Below the pieces are notes generated by a model. It worked only from the letters and a program-made list of their open reading frames with translations. It was not told where the DNA came from and searched no databases. A program made the translations under genes and the position numbers. 64,000 bases of DNA from Faeciplasma sp048393055 (GTDB lineage: Bacteria > Bacillota > Clostridia > Oscillospirales > Ruminococcaceae): assembly GCA_048393055.1 (NCBI GenBank), contig DBFJJS010000019.1, positions 1 through 64,000 of the forward strand, in the 5' to 3' direction. Every line of letters begins with the position of its first letter. Position 1 is the stretch's first letter. This document shows, in pieces, positions 32,666-41,455 of this stretch.

Positions 32666-34331
32666 CTGAAATGCTCTCCTTTAGCTTGGTGAGTGCTATT
32701 TTGGTTTCAGCCGCGGTTTCTCCAAGCAGTGACGCTATCTCCTGAACGATTCTCATCTGCTTATCGACTACCTTATCTGCGATTTCAACAGTTTGGCGGC
32801 TTATGTTTTCCTTCTTTTCGCGCTCCGATTCCTCGTCGGTAACGTCGCGCATAAGGCAGATAAGCACATGGTATTCGCTGTCGTGAATAACGGTCTGCTC
32901 CACATATTTTTTGTACTCCGCAAGATAAATGCGGTCGTTTTTAATATTCCTGCCGGTTTTTAACACGTCCATAAATGCCTTCGGGTCGAGTATCCTTATC
33001 ACCTGATCTCCTAAGACGTCTGAGGCCGAGCGTATGTTCATGATTTTCATGGCGGCGGAATTTATCTGCTGCACCTCAAGGTTTTCATTGAGGACGATAA
33101 TGCCGTTCGGGGTGTTATTGACGATATTGTCCGAGAAGCTTTCCGCCCTGTCCTTAAGATAAGGCAGGCACATCGAGATTTCTGCCTTGCCCTGATATAT
33201 GGCGATAGCCTTTTCGCGGCAGGTGTTGTAGCCGCAGGAGCCGCAGTTAAGCTCGTCAGAGGGCTTGAACTTGCCCATCTGGCGAAGTATCGACATTATT
33301 TCGGTCTCCGACGGTAGCTGAGCGTTAGGCGGCAGCCGGTCAAACTGCTTTCTCAGGACTAGCGGGTCGGTATCGTCTATTTCAAAGTCCTTTTTCCCCG
33401 CGAACTCTGCGACGGCTGTGTAGTCCCTGACGGGGGAGCGATGGTATTTTTCCATTACCGGACCGCCGACGCAGCTTCCCACGCAGGCGGACATCTCGAT
33501 AAAGCAGCGGTGTATCTGACCGCTTTCAATGTCCCTAAGGGCTCTTATGCAGCTTTCAACGCCGTCTATCGCCATATGGGTGTAGCCGGTGTCCTGGGTG
33601 TCCATGGTTTTAAGTATTCCGCCAGTGGTGGGGAAGAATCTTGCGCGGCTGTTTTCGTCGTGATCCATCTCGCCCTGAATTTCTATTCCGGCTTCGCTTA
33701 GCCAGTTGGTAAGTTCCTCAAAGGTCAGCACCGCGTCCACATATCCGTCGTAGCGCTGCGCTTCGTCCTTCTTGGCCACGCACGGACCAATAAACACCGT
33801 CTTTGCGCGCGGGCTGCGCGACTTTATATCGCGGCAGTGAGCCTGCATAGGTGACAGCACGTCGGCGAGGTATGGCAGCTCGCTTGGAAAGTATTTTTGA
33901 ATCAGAAGGTTTACCGAGTGGCAGCAGGAGGTGATGACAATATCCCTGTTTTCCTCCCTTAAAAGCCTTTCGTACTCGGTTTTGACGATAGACGCGCCTA
34001 TAGCCGTCTCCTCCGCGTCGTAAAAGCCGAGCTTTTTAAGCGCCTGCCTCATAGCGCCTATTCCGACGTTGTAATTTGCGACAAAGGACGGCGCCAGGCT
34101 TACGATTACAGGGTCGTCGCCTTGCAGGAGCACCTTTACCTTTTCGGTTTCATCTACGATTTCCTTTGCGTTTTGCGGGCAGACGACAAAGCACTGCCCG
34201 CACAGTATGCATTCGTCGTCGATAATGTGCGCCTGGTTTCCGGAAAAGCGTATGGATTTTACCGGGCAGTGGCGGATGCACTTATAGCAGTTTTTGCAGT
34301 TTGATTTTTTAAGGGTCAAGCATTTTGCCAT
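32658..34331 (-). CDS. hydS: sensory [FeFe] hydrogenase HydS with PAS domain
   Basis: The 557-aa protein starts with two 4Fe-4S ferredoxin motifs (CKNCYKCIRHCPVKSI and CILCGQCFVVCPQNAK), followed by an H-cluster domain with altered loops: L1 TSCCHSV, L2 GPCVAKKDEA and L3 EMSACVGSCVGG. Then come a Cys motif of the Fe-S (Fes) type (CGSCGYNTCREKA, about 385-400), a PAS domain (PNGIIVLNENLEVQQINSAAMKIM) and a C-terminal helical segment. This is the group C3 architecture, thought to sense H2 rather than turn it over. There is no kinase domain; the signal probably passes to the adjacent PP2C phosphatase. It overlaps that gene by eight bases. Confidence 0.92.
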   Translation of the reverse strand: MAKCLTLKKSNCKNCYKCIRHCPVKSIRFSGNQAHIIDDECILCGQCFVVCPQNAKEIVDETEKVKVLLQGDDPVIVSLAPSFVANYNVGIGAMRQALKKLGFYDAEETAIGASIVKTEYERLLREENRDIVITSCCHSVNLLIQKYFPSELPYLADVLSPMQAHCRDIKSRSPRAKTVFIGPCVAKKDEAQRYDGYVDAVLTFEELTNWLSEAGIEIQGEMDHDENSRARFFPTTGGILKTMDTQDTGYTHMAIDGVESCIRALRDIESGQIHRCFIEMSACVGSCVGGPVMEKYHRSPVRDYTAVAEFAGKKDFEIDDTDPLVLRKQFDRLPPNAQLPSETEIMSILRQMGKFKPSDELNCGSCGYNTCREKAIAIYQGKAEISMCLPYLKDRAESFSDNIVNNTPNGIIVLNENLEVQQINSAAMKIMNIRSASDVLGDQVIRILDPKAFMDVLKTGRNIKNDRIYLAEYKKYVEQTVIHDSEYHVLICLMRDVTDEESEREKKENISRQTVEIADKVVDKQMRIVQEIASLLGETAAETKIALTKLKESISDE

Positions 34332-34335
34332 AAAA

Positions 34336-34596
34336 TCATACTCCTGTAGCTTTAATAGGATTTAAGATTTTGCTCTGGAAGAACTCGTTAAAGTTGTCCC
34401 TGGTGATGCCGGTGTAAATTTCGTCATCGACGGTTATTGTAACGCCGGTGCGGTTGCATCGGCCGGTGCAGAAGCTTCCCGCAAGCGTCACGTCGTTTTC
34501 AAGACCATTGTCGCTTATCGCCTTTTGAAGAAGCTCGATTATATCGCGAGAACCCTTGATGTGGCAGGAGCTTCCGACGCAAATCTGAACGATCAC
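34336..34596 (-). CDS. thioredoxin-like [2Fe-2S] ferredoxin, copy 2
   Basis: The 86-aa protein has the NuoE/HydC thioredoxin-like [2Fe-2S] fold in miniature: ligand pairs C6 and C11 (ICVGSSCHIKGS) and C43 and C47 (GSFCTGRCNRTG). GTG is the start. It is a tandem paralogue of the next gene (about 40% identity by eye) and lies five bases from hydS. It should carry electrons to or from the hydrogenase proteins or act as a redox reporter. Confidence 0.88.
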   Translation of the reverse strand: MIVQICVGSSCHIKGSRDIIELLQKAISDNGLENDVTLAGSFCTGRCNRTGVTITVDDEIYTGITRDNFNEFFQSKILNPIKATGV

Positions 34597-34599
34597 AGT

Positions 34600-34842
34600 C
34601 TATCCCACCTTTGCGAGTATCTCGGTATTGAAGAAGTCCTCGACGGTTTCCGGGCTGACCGAGAAAAATCCGTCGTCCACCGTTACGCAAACGCCCTTGC
34701 CGCACTCTCCCATGCAGAACGTTCCCCCAAGCTCTACCTTGTCCTTGAGGTTGTTCTGCGCTATAAGTGACTGAAGCTGTTCCACTACCTGACGCGAGCC
34801 TTTAAGATGGCACGAACTGCCTATGCATACTGTAACTTTCAT
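34600..34842 (-). CDS. thioredoxin-like [2Fe-2S] ferredoxin, copy 1
   Basis: An 80-aa paralogue of the preceding protein with CIGSSCHLKGS and GTFCMGECGKGV supplying four Cys ligands, then VTVDDGFFSVSPETVEDFF. The pair is separated by three bases. Stand-alone NuoE-like proteins of this size occur in the HydS cluster of related clostridia. A possible Rex-like inverted repeat lies in the 70-base gap upstream. Confidence 0.88.
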   Translation of the reverse strand: MKVTVCIGSSCHLKGSRQVVEQLQSLIAQNNLKDKVELGGTFCMGECGKGVCVTVDDGFFSVSPETVEDFFNTEILAKVG

Positions 34843-34874
34843 AATAAGTCCCTTTCAGATAAAAAGTATTTATA

Positions 34875-34894
34875 TCGTTAAAATTATTTTACAA
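34875..34894. promoter_or_regulatory. possible Rex-like operator
   Basis: TCGTTAAA-ATTA-TTTTACAA on the plus strand is an imperfect inverted repeat resembling the Rex site TTGTTAA-N4-TTAACAA. It sits upstream of the small ferredoxin and HydS genes. The match is partial, so confidence is low. Confidence 0.3.
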
Positions 34895-34914
34895 TTAACG
34901 TCCTCAGCGCAAAT

Positions 34915-35664
34915 TTACTCGTAATCTACTACGTCTACCCATGAAAGCAGGAATTCTCTTTCGTGCTCGTTGCCCTTTACCGACTGAGACGCAGCGACGA
35001 TAGGCATCCATTTCTGAACGTACTGCTTTGCGGTATTGCTTTTCTGGCAGAACAGATCAAGATATTTTTTTGCGGTCTCGGTGTCGCCGTTCAGGCAGAA
35101 CAGAAGGTAGGTCCTTGCCGCGTCAGCCGAGGCGTTTCCCTGGGTTGCGTGCGCCCAGTCGATGACGTATGGCGTTCCGTCGTCTGTAATTATGATGTTT
35201 GACGGATTGAAGTCGCCGTGGCAGAGCTTATTGTGCTTTGGCATTCCCTCAAGGCGGGTCCTCAGGTCATACCTTGTGGTAGCGTCAAGCTCGGCCTGGC
35301 TGATTTTGCGGCTCATCTTGTCCTTTAGCTTGTTAAGAAGGGGACAGCTCTTGGATTGGACCTGAAGCTGAAGGTCTACAAACATGTCGAGGTATTTGTC
35401 CTTGTTGTCGGAGTCCTCCTCCATAATCCTTGCGAGCGTCTTGCCCTTTATGTATTCCGAAACTATCGCCCACTTGCCGTTTATTTTCGCGACCTCTATT
35501 ACCTTCGGAATATTCAGGCCGGTTTCCTCAACCCTTGCCTGATTCAGAGCCTCGTTCAAAATATCCGCCTTTGAGTACTCCGAGTCAAAGACCTTTATGC
35601 ACAGGTCGCCGTCGCGATAGACCGTCTTGGAATTCCTTACTGCTATAACCCTGTCAAGATTCAT
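34915..35664 (-). CDS. APH/choline-kinase-like phosphotransferase
   Basis: The 249-aa protein belongs to the protein-kinase-like APH fold: nucleotide-binding lobe (GDLCIKVFDSEYSKADILNEA), then the catalytic HGDFNPSNIII and the metal-binding VIDWAHATQGN. Length is short for an aminoglycoside kinase. Its position between rex and the hydrogenase genes, with a PP2C phosphatase in the same operon, suggests a regulatory kinase rather than drug resistance; the substrate is unknown. It starts 62 bases after rex. Confidence 0.85.
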   Translation of the reverse strand: MNLDRVIAVRNSKTVYRDGDLCIKVFDSEYSKADILNEALNQARVEETGLNIPKVIEVAKINGKWAIVSEYIKGKTLARIMEEDSDNKDKYLDMFVDLQLQVQSKSCPLLNKLKDKMSRKISQAELDATTRYDLRTRLEGMPKHNKLCHGDFNPSNIIITDDGTPYVIDWAHATQGNASADAARTYLLFCLNGDTETAKKYLDLFCQKSNTAKQYVQKWMPIVAASQSVKGNEHEREFLLSWVDVVDYE

Positions 35665-35726
35665 TGCTAATGCCTCCCTGATGTATTTAAAATTATTTAA
35701 TTCATGTCAATTAGGATGCGTTTCTT

Positions 35727-36344
35727 TCAGTTTACCTGCTTGTACAAATGAGCCAGCGACAGCGCGAGGTTTTCCTCCTGAAGTGCTATTCCTTCCGGCA
35801 CATGGAGCGCTACAGGCGCAAAGCTCCATATCGCGCAGATGCTGCTTTTGACCATGAGGTCGCATATGCCCTGCGCCGCGTCCTTCGGGACGGTAATTAT
35901 CCCTATTTTTACGTCGTGAAGCTGACAGAAGTCTGAAAAACTGTTCATTGAGTAGATTGGCTTCCCGCTTTGAGACGATTGCCACTCGTCGGCCTTTATG
36001 TCAAACGCCGCCGCTATTTCTATCCCATAGTCTGAAAAACCTTCATAGTCCAAAAGAGCTCTTCCGAGCTTGCCCGCTCCGACTATAACAGCCTTGCATT
36101 TGGCGTTTTTTCCGAGCTGCTCCTCAAGGCTTTCGATAAGCTCGCAGGTTACGTATCCTATCCTGGGTCTGCCCTCTCCGCTTACCGTCCCAAGATCCTT
36201 CCTTACCTGAACCTCGCCAAGACCAAGCGCTTTAGCTATTGCGGTGGCGGAGATGGTCTTGGTGTCCGGAGCTATGGATTTAAGATATTTAAGATATGCC
36301 GGAAGCCGCCCAAGGGTTGGCTTTGGTATGTTATGTATGATCAT
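35727..36344 (-). CDS. rex: redox-sensing transcriptional repressor Rex
   Basis: Rex senses the NADH/NAD+ ratio and represses fermentation genes until NADH rises. The 205-aa protein has an N-terminal winged helix (LGRLPAYLKYLKSIAPDTKTISATAIAKALGLGEVQVRKDLGTVSGEGRPRIGY) and a Rossmann domain with the glycine loop VGAGKLGRALLDY. A TTG at 36371 is in frame, but the ATG at 36344 matches the family; AAGGAGGAG lies 15 bases before it. It heads the hydrogen operon, so the operon may be autoregulated. Confidence 0.94.
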   Translation of the reverse strand: MIIHNIPKPTLGRLPAYLKYLKSIAPDTKTISATAIAKALGLGEVQVRKDLGTVSGEGRPRIGYVTCELIESLEEQLGKNAKCKAVIVGAGKLGRALLDYEGFSDYGIEIAAAFDIKADEWQSSQSGKPIYSMNSFSDFCQLHDVKIGIITVPKDAAQGICDLMVKSSICAIWSFAPVALHVPEGIALQEENLALSLAHLYKQVN

Positions 36345-36378
36345 ATAATCAAGCCGTCTCCTCCTTCCCAAACTTTAA

Positions 36379-36415
36379 GCCTATCATCTTAACTATAGAA
36401 TAGCATATGATAGGC
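36379..36415. promoter_or_regulatory. inverted repeat at the rex promoter
   Basis: GCCTATCAT (36379-36387) and ATGATAGGC (36407-36415) are perfect 9-base arms separated by 19 bases, covering the -10 region and start of transcription of rex. It could be an operator; it is unlike the Rex consensus. Confidence 0.5.
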
Positions 36416-36425
36416 GGTTTGTAAA
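36397..36425 (-). promoter_or_regulatory. promoter of the rex operon
   Basis: On the minus strand TTTACA (36420-36425) and TATTCT (36397-36402) with a 17-base spacer, about 50 bases before the rex start. Confidence 0.65.
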
Positions 36426-36508
36426 TTGCTTTGTTTATATATAAGTATTATTTTTATCGATATAACATGTAGCTAATTTCCTTAATTGTGAATTATGGCA
36501 TTAAATTC

Positions 36509-37414
36509 CTACATGCAGCTTCGTTTTGCAAGGCATAGTTCAGTAATAAACCCCTTGTCTACGGAGGTCAGGCGATAGTCTGCGCGGTACACAAGAAGGT
36601 CGCGATAACGTTTTTTGGCTTCAGGACAGCATATTTGCACAAGACCCAAGCTTTCGAGTCTGTTTTTGGTCATGGGCTCCGACCATGTAAATGCGTCGGT
36701 TTCGTTTAAAAGCTCTGTCATTGATGCGCGCTCATAAACATAAATTCTTCTTTGCGGTGCGGATATGTCAGAGAGCGGAGGCGTCAAAGAGCTTTGAGTG
36801 CTGCCAAACAGGATTTCTGCATAGTCTTTGAGCATATCTGTGCTGACTGATTTATTTTCCGCCAGCGGATGGTGCTTGCCGACGGTAACTATACAAGAAA
36901 AATCAGTGACTGTTTCCCAAAATATCCCTTTGTCCTCAAGATGTTCTTTAATCGTTTTATCAACGGAGTCTTCGTATCTTATTACTCCGAGCTTGCAGTC
37001 TGATTCAAGAATATACCTTATGGCGTCCGCCGCACATGCCTCGCGGTAGTAAAGATTTGACGTCAACGGTTCTCTTAGCGATGCCGTAAACCTTGCGAAC
37101 GCCTCTGCAACATATGCCGAGCGCGGCGCGCAGACGCTGAACCTTTGCTTTATTCCTGCGTTGTCCTTATAAAGAGATTCCATTTCATCTATCTGCTTAA
37201 GAATTTTTTCGGCGCGCTCTAAAAAAACCTCGCCCTCGGGGGTCAGCACCATTCCCCTAGACGTGCGGTCGAAAATTACTATTCCCAAGGAGGCTTCAAG
37301 TTCTTTTATTGCTCTGCTAAGATTTGGCTGCCCGACGTACAGATTTGCCGCAGCCTTGTTCAGCGAACCGGTTTTAGCAATTTCGCTTGCGTATTTTAGG
37401 TGTAATACGTTCAA
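36509..37414 (-). CDS. LysR-family transcriptional regulator
   Basis: The 301-aa protein has the LysR winged helix at its start (YASEIAKTGSLNKAAANLYVGQPNLSRAIKELEASLGIVIFDRTSRGM) and a substrate-binding domain. The TTG at 37414 is chosen because it follows GGCGGTGAG, matches the family start and lies 30 bases after the predicted transcription start; a longer in-frame start at 37480 would overlap the promoter. It is separate from the glycosidase genes beyond it, and its regulon is not evident. Confidence 0.9.
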   Translation of the reverse strand: MNVLHLKYASEIAKTGSLNKAAANLYVGQPNLSRAIKELEASLGIVIFDRTSRGMVLTPEGEVFLERAEKILKQIDEMESLYKDNAGIKQRFSVCAPRSAYVAEAFARFTASLREPLTSNLYYREACAADAIRYILESDCKLGVIRYEDSVDKTIKEHLEDKGIFWETVTDFSCIVTVGKHHPLAENKSVSTDMLKDYAEILFGSTQSSLTPPLSDISAPQRRIYVYERASMTELLNETDAFTWSEPMTKNRLESLGLVQICCPEAKKRYRDLLVYRADYRLTSVDKGFITELCLAKRSCM

Positions 37415-37450
37415 TTTCTCACCGCCTCTGTAAAATATATGTGTTAAATT

Positions 37451-37479
37451 TAGTATATCAATTTTTGTGTCTTTAATCA
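37451..37479 (-). promoter_or_regulatory. promoter of the LysR gene
   Basis: On the minus strand TTGATT (37474-37479) and TATACT (37451-37456) with a 17-base spacer. This promoter supports the shorter LysR start. Confidence 0.78.
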
Positions 37480-37598
37480 ATACAAAACGCCGTAAAATTT
37501 AAGAAAAAAGCATAGTTTATGATACTTTCCGACAGCAGTGACGTGATGGAAGATTCATTTTAAAACGTTAAACTTTAATTCGCAGGAAAAAGGTATGT

Positions 37599-37627
37599 AA
37601 AAACGCACCGACAGTAAAGCCGGTGCG
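37599..37627 (-). terminator. terminator after the GH43 gene
   Basis: CGCACCG (37604-37610) pairs with CGGTGCG (37621-37627); on the minus strand a run of T (37599-37603) follows. Confidence 0.8.
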
Positions 37628-37639
37628 CAAATCAAAAAG

Positions 37640-39157
37640 TTATTCGTATACAAAATGCTCAAAGCTCGCCTTGCCGCCGGTTTTGATTGTCGAGTAGGCG
37701 AACAGCCCTATTCTGCATCCGACAAAGTGCTTAAGGTCAAAGGTTGGATGAACGGTTATCCCGAGCTTTTTCCACTCATCGCCGTCGAGATAATAAAACT
37801 CAGCCTCACTGCTGTTCAGGCTGAAGCTGCCCGTTATCTTTACGGTTGCGCGACCGGACGAAAGCGGCACTCTCGCGTACTCAAAGTCCTCGTTTTCATG
37901 CTCGCCCTCTCCGCTTCTTGCTCTCATGACAAGCCAGTACTTTGAGTCCTCCTTCGCAACGCCGATGATCCCGTAGCGCCATTGAAGCATCACCATTCCG
38001 GCTACGTCGCCGTCGTTCAAACCGCTTCCGTCAACACTTACATATGCGCTGGTCCTTGGATATTTGGCGCGCTGGGTAAGGGTGTTTCTCGAAAACTCGA
38101 CGTTGCCCGCGAGCTTTTCGGTAGTAAGGGTAAATCTTCCGTTTCCAGCTGACCAGTAATCGGGCTTTGGGTTGTGATTGAATTCCCATACCTCGTCGAG
38201 CTTTACCCTGCCGTTTTCATCGGGGGAGTAGTTGAAATCGTCCGACTTGAACAGGCTGTCGTATACATATCCCGGTCTTGTGGATTTAGTCTGTATTTCG
38301 ACTGTCGGAGTATCAAAAACGGGGAAGCCGGTCTCATCAAAGTGCATGGGAACTATATTCGGGATACGTCCAACTGCGCCCCTGTCGCCAAATATCACTC
38401 CGTACCACTCGCCGTCGGGGGTATCGACTATTCCACCCTGAGCCACGCCACTGGTGTCGTCGAGATAGTAGCTTATAACGTCTTTGCCTACCCACGGACC
38501 TTCGATGTTATCCGCCATGAAGGCTGCCTCTATCCTTATCCACTTTTCCGGGCTTGTATGGATAAAGAAGGCGTAGTACTTGCCGTTGATTTTATACAGG
38601 TGAGCGCCCTCGTAGCCCAAAAACGGTCCGGGCTTGTCGCTGATTATGAGCTTGTTTACGCCGCCCTCCTTAGGACCGGTTAAATCTGGTCTGAGCTCGG
38701 TAAGATATATATTGCGGTTGCCGTAGATTATATATACCCTGCCGTCGTCGTCGAACAGCACCGAGCAATCGTGATAAAAGCCCTCGACGTAGTGCTTTTC
38801 CCACGGACCTTCGGCTTTATCTGCTGTAAAGCAATAGGTTTTTCCGGTGTCGTTTGCGATAAAGAAAACGTAAAACCTTCCGTCGTGATATCTTAAGCAC
38901 GGCGCCCACATGCCGCAGCCGTAGGCGTGATTTTCGCCGTCGAGGTTTTCCCTCGGGGTGTCCTCAAGCGTTTCGTATATATGAGAGCAGAACTCCCAGT
39001 TTATAAGGTCATACGACCGAAGCATCGCTCCGCCGGGCATGTAGTACATGGTTGTGGAGCATATGTAATAGGTGTCGCCGACTCTTATGACGTCGGGATC
39101 GGGAAAATCGCCCTTTGTTACGGGGTTTGTTCCTTTGATAATGCTGTTATCGCTCAT
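37640..39157 (-). CDS. GH43 glycosidase (beta-xylosidase/arabinofuranosidase)
   Basis: The 505-aa protein has a five-bladed propeller: the catalytic base motif DFPDPDVIRVGDTYYICSTT near the start, the segment MWAPCLRYHDGRFYVFF and the acid region GYEGAHLYKINGKYYAFF. A C-terminal beta-sandwich follows (from about 320, GRVKLDEVWEFNHNPKPDYW), as in xylan-active GH43 enzymes. No signal peptide, so it works on imported xylo- or arabino-oligosaccharides. It lies 41 bases after the GH3 gene and likely shares its promoter. The exact specificity cannot be set from sequence. Confidence 0.92.
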   Translation of the reverse strand: MSDNSIIKGTNPVTKGDFPDPDVIRVGDTYYICSTTMYYMPGGAMLRSYDLINWEFCSHIYETLEDTPRENLDGENHAYGCGMWAPCLRYHDGRFYVFFIANDTGKTYCFTADKAEGPWEKHYVEGFYHDCSVLFDDDGRVYIIYGNRNIYLTELRPDLTGPKEGGVNKLIISDKPGPFLGYEGAHLYKINGKYYAFFIHTSPEKWIRIEAAFMADNIEGPWVGKDVISYYLDDTSGVAQGGIVDTPDGEWYGVIFGDRGAVGRIPNIVPMHFDETGFPVFDTPTVEIQTKSTRPGYVYDSLFKSDDFNYSPDENGRVKLDEVWEFNHNPKPDYWSAGNGRFTLTTEKLAGNVEFSRNTLTQRAKYPRTSAYVSVDGSGLNDGDVAGMVMLQWRYGIIGVAKEDSKYWLVMRARSGEGEHENEDFEYARVPLSSGRATVKITGSFSLNSSEAEFYYLDGDEWKKLGITVHPTFDLKHFVGCRIGLFAYSTIKTGGKASFEHFVYE

Positions 39158-39198
39158 TTTACTATCTCCTTACGTTTTGCGCTGCGCAATTGCGCTTA

Positions 39199-41301
39199 TT
39201 ATCCGAGTCTTACTTCAACCGCCACAGGCTTTTTGCCGGTGAGAGAGCAGCTCAGCTCGTCGGGCTGGGACGTGCCGAAGTACAGTACTGTCTTCGCGCC
39301 CTTGTCGAGGTATCTTGTTCCCTCGTCGCTTACTACGGTAAGCGCCTTTAACGGGATCTCAAGCGTGATGCGCTTTGTCTCGCCGGCTTCGAGCCTTACC
39401 TTTTTAAACGCGCAGAGCGCATGGTTTCTTACGGCGTCCTTGGAATCGGACTTAAAGTATACCTGCAAAACGTCCGAGCCGCTTACTCCGGAGTTGGACA
39501 TTGCGACGTCTGCAAATATGCTGTCGCCGGACAGCTTTACATCGACAGCTTCGACCTTGATATCGGAATATGTCAGACCGTAGCCGAACGGATAGAGGAT
39601 GTTGTCCTTTGAGTAGTCGTCGTAGCGATAGGTTCTCTCGCGCATATTGTAGTCTGTGAATTCGGGAAGCGGGTCTACGCTCTTATAGAAGGTGACGGGG
39701 AGCTTTCCGGACGGGGAGACCCTGCCAAACAGTATGTCTGCAACCGCTTTGCCGCCCTCCGAGCCGGGGTAGAACGCCTGCAAAAGCGCGTTTTCGCGGT
39801 CGGTATCGATGTTAAGCGACGAGCCGCTCACCAATACTATGACGGTAGGTCTGCCGACGCCGAGGACCTCATTAACGAGCTTTTGCTGGGAAGCGGGAAG
39901 AAGCAGGCTTCTCTTGTCGCCCGAGCCGTATTCGTTGCCCTGGTCGCCCTCTTCGCCCTCAAGACCCTCGTCAAGTCCTACGCACAAAATAACCACGTCC
40001 GAATGCGCCGCTATCGCCTTTGCCTCCGCTATCCTGTCGTTGGGCAGCGCAAGACCCTCGCATCTGTCCTTGACTATGTTCGCGCCCTCAGAGAAGAGCA
40101 CTCTTCCGTCAAACGCGTCCTGGATGCCCATGAGTATTGTTTCGTAGCGGGAGGCAGTACCGTAGTAATTGCCCCTGAGCGCGCCGATATTCTGCGCGTT
40201 TGGCCCGATAACTCCTATGGTTTTGAGCTTTGAGGCGTCGAGCGGCAGTATGCCGTCGTTCTTTAGAAGGACGCAGGCTGTCTGGGCAGCCCTGTGGCTC
40301 AGCTCGAGATGCTCCTTTGTTTCAACGTCCATGTATCCGAGGCTGTCGTACTCGGTCTTATCGAACATTCCGAGCCTCATCCTTGTGCGGAAGAGGTGTA
40401 CGCACGCTTCGGTAATCTGTTCCTCCGTTATAAGTCCTTCTTCGTAAGCCTTGTAAACGTGAAGATAAGTGTTTCCGCAGTTTACATCGCAGCCGTTCTT
40501 CAGCGCGAGAGCGACCGATTCGGTGGCGGTAGCGGTGACATGGTGGTGCATATGGAAATCTGCAATCGCCCAGCAGTCGGAGACAAAGTATCCGTCAAAT
40601 CCCCATTCCCTGAGCTTGCCGCTAAGGTATTCGCTTCCGCAGCAGGGCTCGCCGTTGGCGCGGTTGTACGCTCCCATCACGCTTTCTACATGCGCTTCCT
40701 TTACAAGCGCCTCAAACGCGGGAAGATAGGTCTCCTCAAGGTCCTTGGCGTCTGCTATGGCGTCAAACTCGTGGCGTATCGCTTCCGGACCGGAGTGAAC
40801 CGCAAAATGCTTTGCACAGGCGGCGGCGCGCATTGTCTTTTTGTCGCCCTGAAGCCCCTCTACGAACGCGCAGCCCAGGCGCGCGGTAAGATACGGATCC
40901 TCGCCGTAGGTCTCGTGACCTCTTCCCCAGCGGGGGTCTCTGAAAATGTTGATGTTCGGCGACCAAAGAGTAAGCCCCTTGTAGATGTCCCTGTCGCCCA
41001 GACGGGAGTATTCGTTGTATTTTGCCCTTGCCTCTATTGATATTACCGTCGCGATATCCTTTATAAGCTCATCGTCAAATGCCGAAGCCATTCCTATCGC
41101 CTGAGGGAACATAGTCGCGACTCCCGCTCTCGCTACGCCGTGGAGCCCTTCGTTCCACCAGTTATATGCCGGAACCCCGAGCCTTTCAATAGCGGGGGCG
41201 TTATATCTTAATTGCTCGCAGCGCTCCATAAGAGTCATTCTAGAAACGAGGTCTCTGGCTCTTTCTTCACACGATTTTGATGTATCCTTGTAAACTTCCA
41301 T
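39199..41301 (-). CDS. GH3 glycosidase (beta-xylosidase/beta-glucosidase type)
   Basis: The 700-aa protein has the GH3 N-terminal TIM barrel (WWNEGLHGVARAG, PNINIFRDPRWGRGHETYGEDP, KHFAVHSGPE) with the nucleophile in FDGYFVSDCWAI, the alpha/beta sandwich (IGVIGPNAQNIGALRGNYYGT, CVGLDEGLEGEEGDQG) and a fibronectin-like C-terminal domain (YPFGYGLTYS). WNEGLHGVAR is the form seen in xylan 1,4-beta-xylosidases. An in-frame start 16 codons upstream exists; GGAAAGGA before the ATG at 41301 supports the shorter form. It lacks a signal peptide and would act with the GH43 enzyme in the cytoplasm. Confidence 0.92.
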   Translation of the reverse strand: MEVYKDTSKSCEERARDLVSRMTLMERCEQLRYNAPAIERLGVPAYNWWNEGLHGVARAGVATMFPQAIGMASAFDDELIKDIATVISIEARAKYNEYSRLGDRDIYKGLTLWSPNINIFRDPRWGRGHETYGEDPYLTARLGCAFVEGLQGDKKTMRAAACAKHFAVHSGPEAIRHEFDAIADAKDLEETYLPAFEALVKEAHVESVMGAYNRANGEPCCGSEYLSGKLREWGFDGYFVSDCWAIADFHMHHHVTATATESVALALKNGCDVNCGNTYLHVYKAYEEGLITEEQITEACVHLFRTRMRLGMFDKTEYDSLGYMDVETKEHLELSHRAAQTACVLLKNDGILPLDASKLKTIGVIGPNAQNIGALRGNYYGTASRYETILMGIQDAFDGRVLFSEGANIVKDRCEGLALPNDRIAEAKAIAAHSDVVILCVGLDEGLEGEEGDQGNEYGSGDKRSLLLPASQQKLVNEVLGVGRPTVIVLVSGSSLNIDTDRENALLQAFYPGSEGGKAVADILFGRVSPSGKLPVTFYKSVDPLPEFTDYNMRERTYRYDDYSKDNILYPFGYGLTYSDIKVEAVDVKLSGDSIFADVAMSNSGVSGSDVLQVYFKSDSKDAVRNHALCAFKKVRLEAGETKRITLEIPLKALTVVSDEGTRYLDKGAKTVLYFGTSQPDELSCSLTGKKPVAVEVRLG

Positions 41302-41347
41302 AAAAGCATTCCTTTCCAAATAAATTTCCGGCATAGCCGTCATCACC

Positions 41348-41377
41348 ATTTTACTAAAGCCCTGAGCGTGTTGTCAA
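41348..41377 (-). promoter_or_regulatory. promoter of the GH3-GH43 operon
   Basis: On the minus strand TTGACA (41372-41377) and TAAAAT (41348-41353) with an 18-base spacer. Confidence 0.65.
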
Positions 41378-41455
41378 TAATATTTAGAAATTATCTTTAT
41401 TTTTTTCTGGCGGCGTGCTAAAATGAGAAAAAACCATAGAAAGCGGGGAACTGTT

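Noticed and set aside
34915..35664. Aminoglycoside resistance gene
   Set aside because: The APH-like fold is real, but it is shorter than resistance enzymes and sits inside a rex-hydrogenase operon, so regulatory or metabolic use is more likely.
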